In this document: positions 17,167 through 26,963 of the stretch, one piece after another
Position numbering within the stretch: the stretch's first letter is position 1
Layout of the letters: the number at the start of each line of letters is the position of its first letter
From: Leptolyngbya sp. PCC 7375
Lineage (GTDB): Bacteria > Cyanobacteriota > Cyanobacteriia > Phormidesmidales > Phormidesmidaceae
Length of the DNA stretch: 64,000 bases
NCBI RefSeq assembly: GCF_000316115.1
Contig: NZ_JH993797.1
Location: 2,094,486 to 2,158,485, forward strand
Reading direction: 5' to 3'
The notes under the pieces: model-generated
Told to the model about the DNA's origin: nothing
The model's database searches: none
What the model saw: only the letters and a program-made list of their open reading frames with translations
Translations under genes and position numbers: made by a program

Positions 17167-18567
17167 ATGTTCAACCTGCCGAGCCAACTCAATCGAGTCA
17201 GCAGTCTTGTCGTTCTTCAGGTCTGTTGTATTGGTTTGCTTCCCACACTTTCTGCCAAGGCAGACACCCCAGCGGTTGAGGATTTAACCCGCAATGGCAC
17301 CCAGCCCATTACCCAACTGCCGGTGGCAACAGCAACAGCCCGAGAAACCTATGTTGATGAGCAGCGATCGCACATCCAACCCCAAAACTACAGTCTGGTC
17401 CTCTATCCCTTTACCGAAGAACATCAGACCCACTGGCAAAACCTCCTCTGGTCTACTGGCATCTTAGAACCACGGGCTGCATACATTGATGCGGCGATTG
17501 CATACCTGATGGGGCAAGCCAACACATTTCAGCTATCGGCCAATCAACGCCAAACCATAGAAATGGCGTTTCAAATTGGTACCCAGCTGTATTTAAGCGC
17601 TCCAAATGCCCATCCTAAAATTCAGCAGTCTTTGGCGGATGCCGTTGACCAGGTGCACAATACCAAGTGGTCATCCATGGCCTTATCTGCCCTGGCTCAA
17701 GGTGAAACTACGCCTCAACAGCGATATGCCCTCAGCGATCGCATCCGCCAACGCTTCCCCAACTGGCACCAAGATCTATACCTCAGGACTACTCTGCACG
17801 ATGTTGCTGCCATCGATCACCCGATCGCCATGCCGCCCCTGGATGAGCTATTAGATTGGACCATTGCCCCTGAGCAGTTGCATCTCTACGTGCTCTGCTC
17901 TCCTGACCGAGGCCAGCTGTGCCAGGCTGTACTCAAAGATCGCCAGGGCAAATTTGTACGCGAAGCAGACGGACAGCTCTGGTCTGTGCCGTTGGGGTTG
18001 CGATCGCTCCACACCGGTCTCTCCTGGAACTTCACCCGAGGCGAAACACCCCAGGGAGTTTATCGCATTGAGGGCACCATCCCCCAGCCCGATACCGACT
18101 ACTTCCGACCCTACGGTCAATTTGCCCTGGTGCAGCTGTTTGTGCCCCACGAACCCGGTGTACAAGCCTTTTTACCATCCCAAACTAAGGCAGACCAAGC
18201 ACCCTGGAGCGGTGGACTGGCTGCCTACCAGGCATTGCTGCCCCCAACCTGGCGTAATTATTTACCCATTCAGCAAACCTACTGGGCCGGCAAAGCAGGA
18301 CGTAACTATTTCCGCATCCACGGTACCGGTGAAGATCCAGTTTTTTTTGCCAATAGCCGTCAGTACCCTGCCAGCGAAGGCTGGAATCCTACCATTGGTT
18401 GTCTGTCTGCCATTGAAATCTACGATGATCAGGGGCGGCTACAGCGGGCTGATATGCCCAAAATTTTGGCCGAATTGACGGATATCGATGGTGAGGATTT
18501 CGCTGGATATCTTGTCGTTGTGAACATTCCAGAGGCTGACAGGCTGAATGTGGAGGAATTCCTTTGA
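17167..18567 (+). CDS. Secreted protein with divergent L,D-transpeptidase (YkuD)-like C-terminal domain
   Basis: With the ATG at 17167 the protein has 466 residues and a clean signal peptide (VSSLVVLQVCCIGLLPTLSAKA). An upstream ATG at 17083 would bury that signal behind 28 residues. The C-terminal region resembles L,D-transpeptidases: a GETPQGVYRI strand (compare TPxGxF), then FRIHGTG with H385, and PTIGCLS with C412. The histidine-cysteine spacing (27 residues) is longer than the usual 18-20, and the residue before GC is Ile rather than His. The assignment is therefore by pattern only. If active, it would cross-link or attach proteins to peptidoglycan. It has no close operon partner. Confidence 0.55.
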   Translation: MFNLPSQLNRVSSLVVLQVCCIGLLPTLSAKADTPAVEDLTRNGTQPITQLPVATATARETYVDEQRSHIQPQNYSLVLYPFTEEHQTHWQNLLWSTGILEPRAAYIDAAIAYLMGQANTFQLSANQRQTIEMAFQIGTQLYLSAPNAHPKIQQSLADAVDQVHNTKWSSMALSALAQGETTPQQRYALSDRIRQRFPNWHQDLYLRTTLHDVAAIDHPIAMPPLDELLDWTIAPEQLHLYVLCSPDRGQLCQAVLKDRQGKFVREADGQLWSVPLGLRSLHTGLSWNFTRGETPQGVYRIEGTIPQPDTDYFRPYGQFALVQLFVPHEPGVQAFLPSQTKADQAPWSGGLAAYQALLPPTWRNYLPIQQTYWAGKAGRNYFRIHGTGEDPVFFANSRQYPASEGWNPTIGCLSAIEIYDDQGRLQRADMPKILAELTDIDGEDFAGYLVVVNIPEADRLNVEEFL

Positions 18568-18635
18568 GGCCAGCAGGGTTAAATCTTTGTTGCCGAGGGT
18601 AACCAGGAGGGATGGCTCCTATACATTGTCGTTCC

Positions 18636-18661
18636 AGGGCAACCACAAGGGATTGCCCCTA
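18636..18661. repeat. Imperfect hairpin repeat (GGGCAACCACAAGGGATTGCCCC type)
   Basis: The arms AGGGCAA and TTGCCCCT enclose CCACAAGGGA. Related copies are at 21337-21376 and, in the opposite orientation, at 57179-57208. It lies between the transpeptidase-like gene and the S9 peptidase and may end transcription of the former. Confidence 0.65.
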
Positions 18662-18783
18662 CTTCCCATTCTCCACTCCCCATTTCCTTTAACTCCCTTA
18701 TGTTGAGTTTTTTAGATTTCATGACAGCACAACACAAGGCTGCGGGAAGCATCTAGACTCTAGGTTCTAGCCCAAAATACGCT

Positions 18784-21210
18784 ATGTTTCGACACTTGCT
18801 CCCGCTTGTTGTTATTCCTTTAATTGCTATGCCTGTTTCAGCCCAGACCGATCAGCCCGTATCCACCTGGCAAAATCCACCTGAACCGATTACGTCGATG
18901 TTGGATGTGGACCCGCTACCGGCAGTGTCGATTTCACGAGATAACCAGTGGCTGGTAGAACTAGAACGACGGGCGCTGCTGCCAATTTCAGAATTATCAG
19001 AACCCTGGCTTGCGATCGCAGGCACTAAAATCAACCCCAACACCTGGGGACCTGCCCAAGAAGGTTCCTACAAAGGGCTGACGGTTCGTCGTCTAGGGGC
19101 CTTAGAGAGTACACCCATCCACTTACCACCGGATGCACGGATCCGTAACCTGCGCTGGTCCTACGATAATCGCTATTTGGCATTTACACTGACCCAGGCT
19201 GATGGCATTGAGTTGTGGGTCTTAGATGTGGCGGAAGCTAAGGCAAGACCCCTGAGCAGTCCGCTTCTCAATGGTGTGTATAACAGCCCTTGTCGTTGGC
19301 TGCCGGGGGATGAGGGGCTGATTTGTAAAGTTCGTCCCCAGGGACTAGGTACCCCCCCTACTGAGCCTAAGGTGCCTGCTGGGCCTGTGATTGAGAGTAG
19401 CCAGGGACGGGTGGCAGCGACTCGTACCTATACTAATTTGTTGCAGAGCCCCCACGATGAAGCTTTACTTGAGTACTATTTCTCAGCTCAGATCGCCCAC
19501 ATTAGCCTGGATGGAGCGATTACCCTGCTGGATGAACCCAGCCTGCTGCGCAATGTGACTGTTTCTCCCGATGGCCAGTGGCTGCTGCGTTCCACCGTAC
19601 ATCGTCCCTTTTCCTATCAGGTTCCCCTATCTCGCTTTCCGGTGCGCTACGAAGTCCTTAACCGCCAGGGGGAGGTGGTGCATGAGTTAGCAGATTTACC
19701 CCTGGCCGACGATATTCCCATTGCCTTTGACTCAGTGCGGCAGGGTAAACGGGGCATCGGCTGGCGGACCGATCAGCCTGCCACCCTCTACTGGACAGAG
19801 GCCCTAGACGGTGGTGATGCCAGTACTGAGGCGGAGCATCGGGATGGGCTGTATACTCTGGCTGCACCTTTTGACGGGGAGCCAACAGAACTATGGCGGT
19901 CCACCCTGCGATTTCGTGGGGTTACCTGGAGCACAGAAGATTTTGCTGTTGTGACAGAAGCCTGGTACGACAGCCGTCAATTAAAAGCCTGGTCCATTAA
20001 TCTTGGGCAAACTGACTCGGAACCAATCTTGCTAGATGAAAGAGACTTTCAGAATGCCTATGCCAATCCAGGTAGTCCGGTCTTAATGCCGGGTCCCTAT
20101 GGCCGTTCGGTGTTGATGCTCAGTGAGGATGGCAAGAGTATGTACCTTAACGGCGGTGGTGCTTCACCCGATGGAGTGTTTCCCTTTTTAGATCGTCTGG
20201 ATCTGACTAGCTTAGAAACAGAGCGTCTTTGGCAGGCTGAAGGAAAAGTTTTTAGTCGGATAACTCGTTTACTAGATGCTAATGCTGAAAATATTATTGT
20301 TCGAAGAGAATCTCAGACTAGCCCAGGCAACTATCATCAGTTGATTCTGTCCAGTGGAGAAGAGAAACCTCTAACGGAATTTGTTGATCCCCTGGCTTGG
20401 TATGCCGATGTACAAAAAGAAATTGTGCGCTATCCCCGTGCGGATGGAGTCACGCTGACAGCTACTCTATACCTGCCACCGGGCTATAATCCAGCGACCG
20501 ATGGCCCTTTACCTACAGTACTTTGGGTCTATCCGCGAGAGTTTAAAGATCGCGCAGTTGCTAGCCAAAATACTCGTTCTGAGTATACGTTCACTCGCCC
20601 TGGACGAGATTCGGTTTTGTTTTTGTTGACGCAGGGCTATGCTGTCCTCAATGGACCGACCATGCCGATTGTGGGTGAAGGGGATGAGCAACCGAATGAT
20701 ACCTACATTGAGCAGCTTGTATCGAGTGCTGAGGCCGCAGTTAACTTGCTGGTAGAACGAGGCGTTAGCGATGGTCAGCGCTTAGCGATCGGCGGTCACT
20801 CCTATGGTGCATTTACCGCCGCCAATTTGCTCGCCCATAGCAATCTCTTTCAGGCAGGCATTGCTCGCAGTGGGGCCTATAACCGGACGCTCACACCCTT
20901 TGGTTTCCAAGGAGAACAGCGTAATTTCTGGGAAACACCTGAGACTTACCTAACCATGTCTCCGTTTATTGCCGCTGAAAAAATTAATGAGCCGCTGTTG
21001 TTGATCCACGGTGCTGAGGATAACAACCCAGGTACCTATCCGATTCAGTCTGAGCGTCTCTACGAGGCGATGAAAGGCCTCGGCGGTACGGTGCGCTATG
21101 TGTCATTACCGGTAGAGGGCCATGTATATCGCTCGCGCGAAGCCGTTGGCCACGTGTTGTGGGAAATGGTGTCTTGGTTAGACGAACATGTAAAAGGTGG
21201 TGAACCCTAA
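18784..21210 (+). CDS. S9-family serine peptidase (glutamyl-endopeptidase/prolyl-oligopeptidase type), secreted
   Basis: This 808-residue protein begins with a signal peptide (LLPLVVIPLIAMPVSAQ). A beta-propeller-like region (about residues 60-520) with WSYDNRYLAF- and SPDGQWLL-type blades is followed by an alpha/beta-hydrolase domain. The catalytic triad is visible: Ser in GGHSYGAF (about residue 672), Asp in HGAEDNN (about 745), His in EGHVYRSRE (about 780). The arrangement and the GYAVLNGPTMPIVGEG block resemble chloroplast glutamyl endopeptidase (CGEP). The likely job is degradation of peptides in the periplasm or lumen. It is monocistronic, with hairpin repeats on both sides. Confidence 0.88.
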   Translation: MFRHLLPLVVIPLIAMPVSAQTDQPVSTWQNPPEPITSMLDVDPLPAVSISRDNQWLVELERRALLPISELSEPWLAIAGTKINPNTWGPAQEGSYKGLTVRRLGALESTPIHLPPDARIRNLRWSYDNRYLAFTLTQADGIELWVLDVAEAKARPLSSPLLNGVYNSPCRWLPGDEGLICKVRPQGLGTPPTEPKVPAGPVIESSQGRVAATRTYTNLLQSPHDEALLEYYFSAQIAHISLDGAITLLDEPSLLRNVTVSPDGQWLLRSTVHRPFSYQVPLSRFPVRYEVLNRQGEVVHELADLPLADDIPIAFDSVRQGKRGIGWRTDQPATLYWTEALDGGDASTEAEHRDGLYTLAAPFDGEPTELWRSTLRFRGVTWSTEDFAVVTEAWYDSRQLKAWSINLGQTDSEPILLDERDFQNAYANPGSPVLMPGPYGRSVLMLSEDGKSMYLNGGGASPDGVFPFLDRLDLTSLETERLWQAEGKVFSRITRLLDANAENIIVRRESQTSPGNYHQLILSSGEEKPLTEFVDPLAWYADVQKEIVRYPRADGVTLTATLYLPPGYNPATDGPLPTVLWVYPREFKDRAVASQNTRSEYTFTRPGRDSVLFLLTQGYAVLNGPTMPIVGEGDEQPNDTYIEQLVSSAEAAVNLLVERGVSDGQRLAIGGHSYGAFTAANLLAHSNLFQAGIARSGAYNRTLTPFGFQGEQRNFWETPETYLTMSPFIAAEKINEPLLLIHGAEDNNPGTYPIQSERLYEAMKGLGGTVRYVSLPVEGHVYRSREAVGHVLWEMVSWLDEHVKGGEP

Positions 21211-21336
21211 CCCCCTTTGTTGGTCACCTTACATCTCCAATATATGGAAACACCGTAGGGGTAATGCCTCGTGCTTACCCCGCGATACGGTTTGCCATTT
21301 GTCAGAATTTTGTACCACCCGAAAGAAATATTTTGT

Positions 21337-21376
21337 CCGTAGGAATTGGGACAACCACAAGGGATTGCCCCTACGG
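21337..21376. repeat. Hairpin repeat, second copy of the ACCACAAGGGATTGCCCC family
   Basis: The outer arms CCGTAGG/CCTACGG enclose an inner section sharing ACAACCACAAGGGATTGCCCC with 18641-18660. A smaller hairpin (GGGGTAA/TTACCCC) lies at 21258-21281. The element is between convergent genes and may act as a bidirectional terminator. Confidence 0.6.
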
Positions 21377-21416
21377 GATATTCCTTGAAATTTATATGCC
21401 GAGAATAAAAAACGAA

Positions 21417-21917
21417 TTACCATTCCAACAATGACCCAACCAATAATTTTTGCAGCATCCAAACCAGGCTTACGGCCAGAGATGCGCTCCAGATAGTTGC
21501 AGCTAGCGTCAGCTTGCCATTCAGCACACAGAGACTACCGCTAACTAGAAGAGCGATCGCAACGCCACCCGATACCCGTACCAAAATCTGCACAGCTTCC
21601 GTTAGTTTGCGCAGACGGGTGGCCACATCATCGGTGGATACAGGCGAAATTGCCGATTCTAGTAGTGTTTGAAAGCTATCGTATTGCTTGGGATCAATGT
21701 GGTAATACGTGCCCAGGTCAGTATCCCGGAGCGCTGGATTAGAACGGAGGCCAAACTGTTTGGCGGTTGCGATCGCAGCCCGCACCTGACGCTTGCTCGC
21801 CACCCCACTAAACGTATCAAACAGCGACTCGCGATACACACCTGCCTTTGCCATCTCTAAAATCCGCTGGCTGAGTTCCACCTCATGGAGTTTGGCTAGA
21901 TCAGACACTTGAGTCAC
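21417..21917 (-). CDS. Small membrane protein, function unknown
   Basis: The gene encodes 166 residues from a GTG start at 21917. The N-terminal 105 residues are soluble and helical (SQRILEMAKAGVYRESLFDTF...). Two adjacent hydrophobic segments near the C-terminus (about 113-130 and 135-155) are joined by the short turn NGKLTL. I do not recognise the family. It is transcribed in the same direction as groEL but upstream of a different context: it lies downstream of groEL, separated by 142 bp including a palindrome, so it is unlikely to be co-transcribed with it. Confidence 0.6.
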   Translation of the reverse strand: MTQVSDLAKLHEVELSQRILEMAKAGVYRESLFDTFSGVASKRQVRAAIATAKQFGLRSNPALRDTDLGTYYHIDPKQYDSFQTLLESAISPVSTDDVATRLRKLTEAVQILVRVSGGVAIALLVSGSLCVLNGKLTLAATIWSASLAVSLVWMLQKLLVGSLLEW

Positions 21918-22000
21918 TGGCTTTTTCCAATCGCTAAGTAAATATGTACTATTTAGAATATAGCCGATTCATATCCCTGCGCCAATCAATACTAAAAAAC

Positions 22001-22028
22001 GTAGGGGCGTTCCATGGAACGCCCCTAC
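22001..22028. repeat. Perfect 28-bp palindrome with TTCCATGGAA core
   Basis: The arms GTAGGGGCGTTCCA and their exact complement form the element. It lies 32 bp beyond the groEL stop codon and is the likely groEL terminator. It is identical in sequence to the inner 28 bp of the element at 24970-25009. Confidence 0.88.
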
Positions 22029-22059
22029 AAAATATGGCCTTAAAAAGACAGGATGGATG

Positions 22060-23739
<1,680 letters not shown>

Positions 23740-23771
23740 AGTCAGCTCGTTTAGCTCTGCAATGAAAGACC

Positions 23772-23798
23772 TTAGCACTCTCTGAGTCAGAGTGCTAA
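23772..23798 (-). promoter_or_regulatory. CIRCE operator (HrcA binding site)
   Basis: TTAGCACTC, nine bases, GAGTGCTAA: both arms match the CIRCE consensus at all 18 positions. It lies 33 bp upstream of the groEL start codon. Confidence 0.97.
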
Positions 23799-24619
23799 TT
23801 AAGCGTATATCACGACATGGTGTTACTTAATTCGCGATAACCGATCCTTAGAACCGTCCCATACTTGGTCTGCCTGCGCAGTATCCATCAGATGCCGCAA
23901 TAGTGATGCTCCCTGTAGCTGTGCCGTGTGGCTATACCTGGGGTATCAACTTTTGTTGAGTTTATTCAATTCTCTAGAAGATGGTCAGCGTAGAGTATCA
24001 GGTTTGACAAATTTCTTGCCCAATGTCTTAAGTGTTTTACTCAACGGTAACCTGATGGGAACTACCTAATACCGCTTAATACTGACTAATATATTTACCG
24101 AGAGAGGTAATTATTGTTACGTCAATCTTGTAGGTAATAACTTTGGGAATCTGGGAAATATGACTTTAGTGTTATTCCGTTCCCTAGTTTTCTACCAACG
24201 GCCTTGACTAAATGTGCAAATTTTTTCTGAGGGGCTACGAGCATCCGGAAAGGTAAAGGTCAGATGCGTATCTTGCATCAGATTCTAGAAAATGTCTCGT
24301 TCGTAACACACAAATTGAGATCCATCTTCTAGCATTTATTTTGGGCTGAAATCCAGTTCAAATTACATTGTTTTTATAGTTTCCTTTCTTTATTAGACCT
24401 TTAGAAAACTTTCGTCAGGGTTATTATTCGCTTTACCTAGGCACAATGTTAATTGCTTACCTTAGAGGGAATTAACACACAACTCCTCAAGTCCTTATAA
24501 CTCCATTGTCTGAACAGTTAGCGTTTCTAATAACTAAACTCCTTATAAATCTTCTATCTAAACAGTCAGCGCTTCTAACAATCTGTTTTCCTGAAAAATT
24601 AAGTCTTTCTTTCTAACTC
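23799..24619. other. Gene-free region upstream of groEL and of the Mo-nitrogenase-C-domain gene
   Basis: This is about 820 bp with no credible ORF on either strand. The last third is AT-rich and contains two 48-bp-period imperfect tandem units at 24493-24584. The rest shows no structure I can interpret. It must contain the divergent promoters of the flanking genes. Confidence 0.6.
24493..24584. repeat. Two imperfect 48-bp tandem units
   Basis: Unit 1 starts CCTTATAACTCCATTGTCTG at 24493 and unit 2 starts CCTTATAAATCTTCTATCTA at 24541. Both contain ACAGT(T/C)AGCG(T/C)TTCTAA. They sit just upstream of the gene at 24620 and could be paired regulator sites. Confidence 0.6.
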
Positions 24620-24934
24620 ATGTCTTCTGCCACTGCATTTCTGAAGAACCACGTTCTCCATGGCATCAAGTTCCAGTTCAAGCCGCTGCAGCCTCTTCGA
24701 TTCTGGATCGATTCTTTAAATGTTAAAGACCCTGAGCAAGCACGTTGGATTGCTCGCTTCGTTCCTGCTCAATGTCCATTTGAGCGCGATATTGTCCTGT
24801 TTGGCTGCACGATCGCTCACATTCCTCCGATGTGTAAGCTTAACCCTTTATATGACGAGGTAGTGGGTTTACGCTTCCGGGCTCTATGTTTCTTGGCCGA
24901 TGAATGCGGCGAAGATATTTCCGCTCTAATTTAA
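24620..24934 (+). CDS. Mo-dependent nitrogenase C-terminal-domain family protein (stand-alone)
   Basis: This 104-residue soluble protein consists of the domain PF06967 (Mo-nitro_C): WIARFVPAQCPFERDI, then IPPMCKLNPLYDEVVGLRFRALCFLAD. In diazotrophs similar segments are associated with molybdenum nitrogenase genes. In cyanobacteria the stand-alone form is widespread, also in strains without nitrogenase, and its job is unknown. It contains three conserved-looking cysteines (in AQCPF, MCKL and ALCFL). The start is the ATG at 24620. It converges on the Ap4A phosphorylase gene with a palindrome between them. Confidence 0.8.
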   Translation: MSSATAFLKNHVLHGIKFQFKPLQPLRFWIDSLNVKDPEQARWIARFVPAQCPFERDIVLFGCTIAHIPPMCKLNPLYDEVVGLRFRALCFLADECGEDISALI

Positions 24935-24954
24935 TTTAGATGTGGGTTGTATTT

Positions 24955-25009
24955 GTGTAGGGGCGTTCCAATTATGTAGGGGCGTTCCATGGAACGCCCC
25001 TACATAATT
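24955..25009. repeat. Perfect 40-bp palindrome plus an extra half copy, TTCCATGGAA core
   Basis: Positions 24970-25009 read the same on both strands (arms AATTATGTAGGGGCGTTCCA). A duplicated half element, GTGTAGGGGCGTTCCA, precedes it at 24955-24970. The stop codon of the convergent gene (25008-25010) lies inside its edge. It is a likely bidirectional terminator and a member of the palindrome family. Confidence 0.88.
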
Positions 25010-25895
25010 AAATTGCCTTAACGACTTCCTTTAATAAGGTCATGGGTCCGATGTGTTTGAGTTGGTCCATTTGCTCCTGGTTTTTGACCAATAACGAACC
25101 GGCAAAACCGAGGGAATTTACCGAGATGCCGAGATAGTCATCCTGGCGTCGTGGTACGGCCATTAACCAGTTACGTGTGCCCAATAGGTTATAGGCATCT
25201 CGCTGGGTCCCTTGCCATTGCCCGGTGGGATCCTCTAGTTTCAGGCTACTTAATAGTCGTCGATAATGCTGAAGCCATTGCTGCGGCCCATCACCTGCCC
25301 TGAGTTGGGCGATACGATGGGCATAGGGAAGCTGAGGCGACTGACCGATGCCATCGATAAAATTGGTGACGCGGATGGCTGCTTCAATGGGCAAATCCAT
25401 GGACTGCTGGGGGACAAGCTGCAGGTGTTTATGGGGTTGACTGGCTCCAGCAGCAGATCCACCATTGTAGAAAAATAAGCCAGCGACTTCTTCTATACAG
25501 CGGCAAAGGGCTTCAAAATCAGCCAGGTTCAGCCAGTCGAGCTGAGGCTCAAAGCTACGGGTGACGATCAGAAAATGATGGTCAACGACATTAAACTTGT
25601 TTAGCAGACAGACATGGGTGTCGGAGATGTCTGTGACATAAAGGTTGGGGTCGTAGGGTAAAAAAGGATTGGTCTTTTTCTTGGCCTGAACCTTACGGGC
25701 CTGAGCTTTGCGGTTTAGGTTGGTTAAAATTCGTACAATAAACTCCACACACCCATCGGTAACAATTTCATACTCGGTGTCGATGGGTTTTAGGGCTTCA
25801 GTAGTTAAGCCGTGCTCGGTTTGGGCTTGGAGTTTAGACCATAGGGTATGGGACTGCCAGGGTTTGCGAGGGTGTGAGTCTGTGCGATCGCACAT
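25008..25895 (-). CDS. ATP adenylyltransferase / Ap4A phosphorylase
   Basis: The enzyme phosphorolyses diadenosine tetraphosphate to ATP and ADP. It has 295 residues with the two-part family layout: an N-terminal block with NPFLPYDPNLYV, then KFNVVDHHFLIVTR. The HIT-like active site GASQPHKHLQLVPQ follows, with H155 and H157 in place, and the C-terminal domain (about 195-290) is complete. The start ATG at 25895 overlaps a HIP1 site. It is convergent with the gene at 24620. Its last codons and stop fall within the edge of a palindromic repeat, so the terminal sequence may have been shaped by that insertion. Confidence 0.9.
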   Translation of the reverse strand: MCDRTDSHPRKPWQSHTLWSKLQAQTEHGLTTEALKPIDTEYEIVTDGCVEFIVRILTNLNRKAQARKVQAKKKTNPFLPYDPNLYVTDISDTHVCLLNKFNVVDHHFLIVTRSFEPQLDWLNLADFEALCRCIEEVAGLFFYNGGSAAGASQPHKHLQLVPQQSMDLPIEAAIRVTNFIDGIGQSPQLPYAHRIAQLRAGDGPQQWLQHYRRLLSSLKLEDPTGQWQGTQRDAYNLLGTRNWLMAVPRRQDDYLGISVNSLGFAGSLLVKNQEQMDQLKHIGPMTLLKEVVKAI

Positions 25896-26067
25896 ATATC
25901 TATCCTGATAAACCGCTACTGCTATGCAGTTTTAGCATAGCTCTGGGACAAATATGCTGTGACATCCCGACGAGTCATATCGTTTCTGATGCACGGCATA
26001 GATCCGTAATGCCCGAGTTGGTTATCTGTTTTACAATTAAATGCATTCTAATTATTAAGATGTTCGC

Positions 26068-26913
26068 ATGGGTAGGAACCCCTTCGAAGTACTCAAATTC
26101 CGTACCCATGTGTTAGTTGCTTTTATTATTAGCAACCTGCTGGTAGGAATTATCTATGGCATCCTTGATTATCAACGGCTGCTACCCTGGCCCCTAAATG
26201 ACAAACTGTGGATCCCCGTCCAGTTCATAATTATTTTTGGGTTGGTGTGTGCTGTTCTTCTCACCACCGGCCAGCGTGCTGGTTTGCAGCTAACTCGTTT
26301 GTTTGGGCCGCCGCCGCGTTTCCCGTGGGCCTATGGCATATTGTTAATTTCCAGTATGCTGATTTTCTCGTTCAGTAGCTTTTTATTGCTGTTTTACCCC
26401 ATCTCACTATTTGCTCCTGGGTTTGTGGAAGAACGGCTGACGGAACAGCTGCTAAGTGTTGAAACAGTGGCTCCTGGTCTATATCGCTACTTGATGCTGT
26501 TTGTTGTTCTGGTTTTTGCCCCCATCGCTGAAGAATTTGTATTTCGGGGTGTGTTATTACAACGCTGGGCTGTGCGATGGAATTTGCCTGTGGGGATTAT
26601 CATGTCATCTTTACTGTTTGGCATGTTACACATCAACAACCCCCTGGGGCTCACCATGTTTGGTGTGATTATGGCGCTGTTGTATATTCGCACCCGCAGT
26701 TTGTGGGTGCCAATTATTGCCCATGCGCTCAACAATGTTGTCTCTGTGGCACCAGAATTGTTATCACCTGGTCCCCAAACATTTGATATTGGTGATTTTC
26801 AACAGACTTGGTGGGTGGGCATTATCGGCCTGTGTTTGGCTGCGCCTACGTTATGGCACTTTATTTCTAATAGTTGGCCCCATAAAAATACACAACCACC
26901 CTATTTTGGATAA
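26068..26913 (+). CDS. CPBP-family intramembrane metalloprotease (type II CAAX prenyl endopeptidase-like)
   Basis: This is a 281-residue polytopic membrane protein. The Abi/CPBP motifs are all present: E155-E156-x3-R160 (AEEFVFRG), FGMLH188 and AH219ALNN223. These supply the metal ligands and catalytic glutamate within the membrane. The hydrophobic N-terminus (residues 14-110) adds three membrane helices. Cyanobacteria have many paralogues, and substrates are generally unknown. The start is the ATG at 26068. It converges on the GTPase gene with a palindrome in the 50-bp gap. Confidence 0.87.
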   Translation: MGRNPFEVLKFRTHVLVAFIISNLLVGIIYGILDYQRLLPWPLNDKLWIPVQFIIIFGLVCAVLLTTGQRAGLQLTRLFGPPPRFPWAYGILLISSMLIFSFSSFLLLFYPISLFAPGFVEERLTEQLLSVETVAPGLYRYLMLFVVLVFAPIAEEFVFRGVLLQRWAVRWNLPVGIIMSSLLFGMLHINNPLGLTMFGVIMALLYIRTRSLWVPIIAHALNNVVSVAPELLSPGPQTFDIGDFQQTWWVGIIGLCLAAPTLWHFISNSWPHKNTQPPYFG

Positions 26914-26915
26914 TA

Positions 26916-26963
26916 AACGAACCGTGTAGAGGCGCTCCATGGAACGCCTCTACACGGTTCGTT
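26916..26963. repeat. 48-bp near-perfect palindrome with CTCCATGGAA core
   Basis: The arms AACGAACCGTGTAGAGGCG and CGCCTCTACACGGTTCGTT are exact complements around a CTCCATGGAA centre that has one mismatched pair. It fills the gap between two convergent genes. A further partial copy (TTCTACACGGTTTTTTTACG) runs on into the end of the GTPase gene and supplies its stop codon. Confidence 0.87.

Noticed and set aside
24493..24584. Two 48-bp units as a CRISPR
   Set aside because: There are only two imperfect, directly adjacent units, with no spacer structure.
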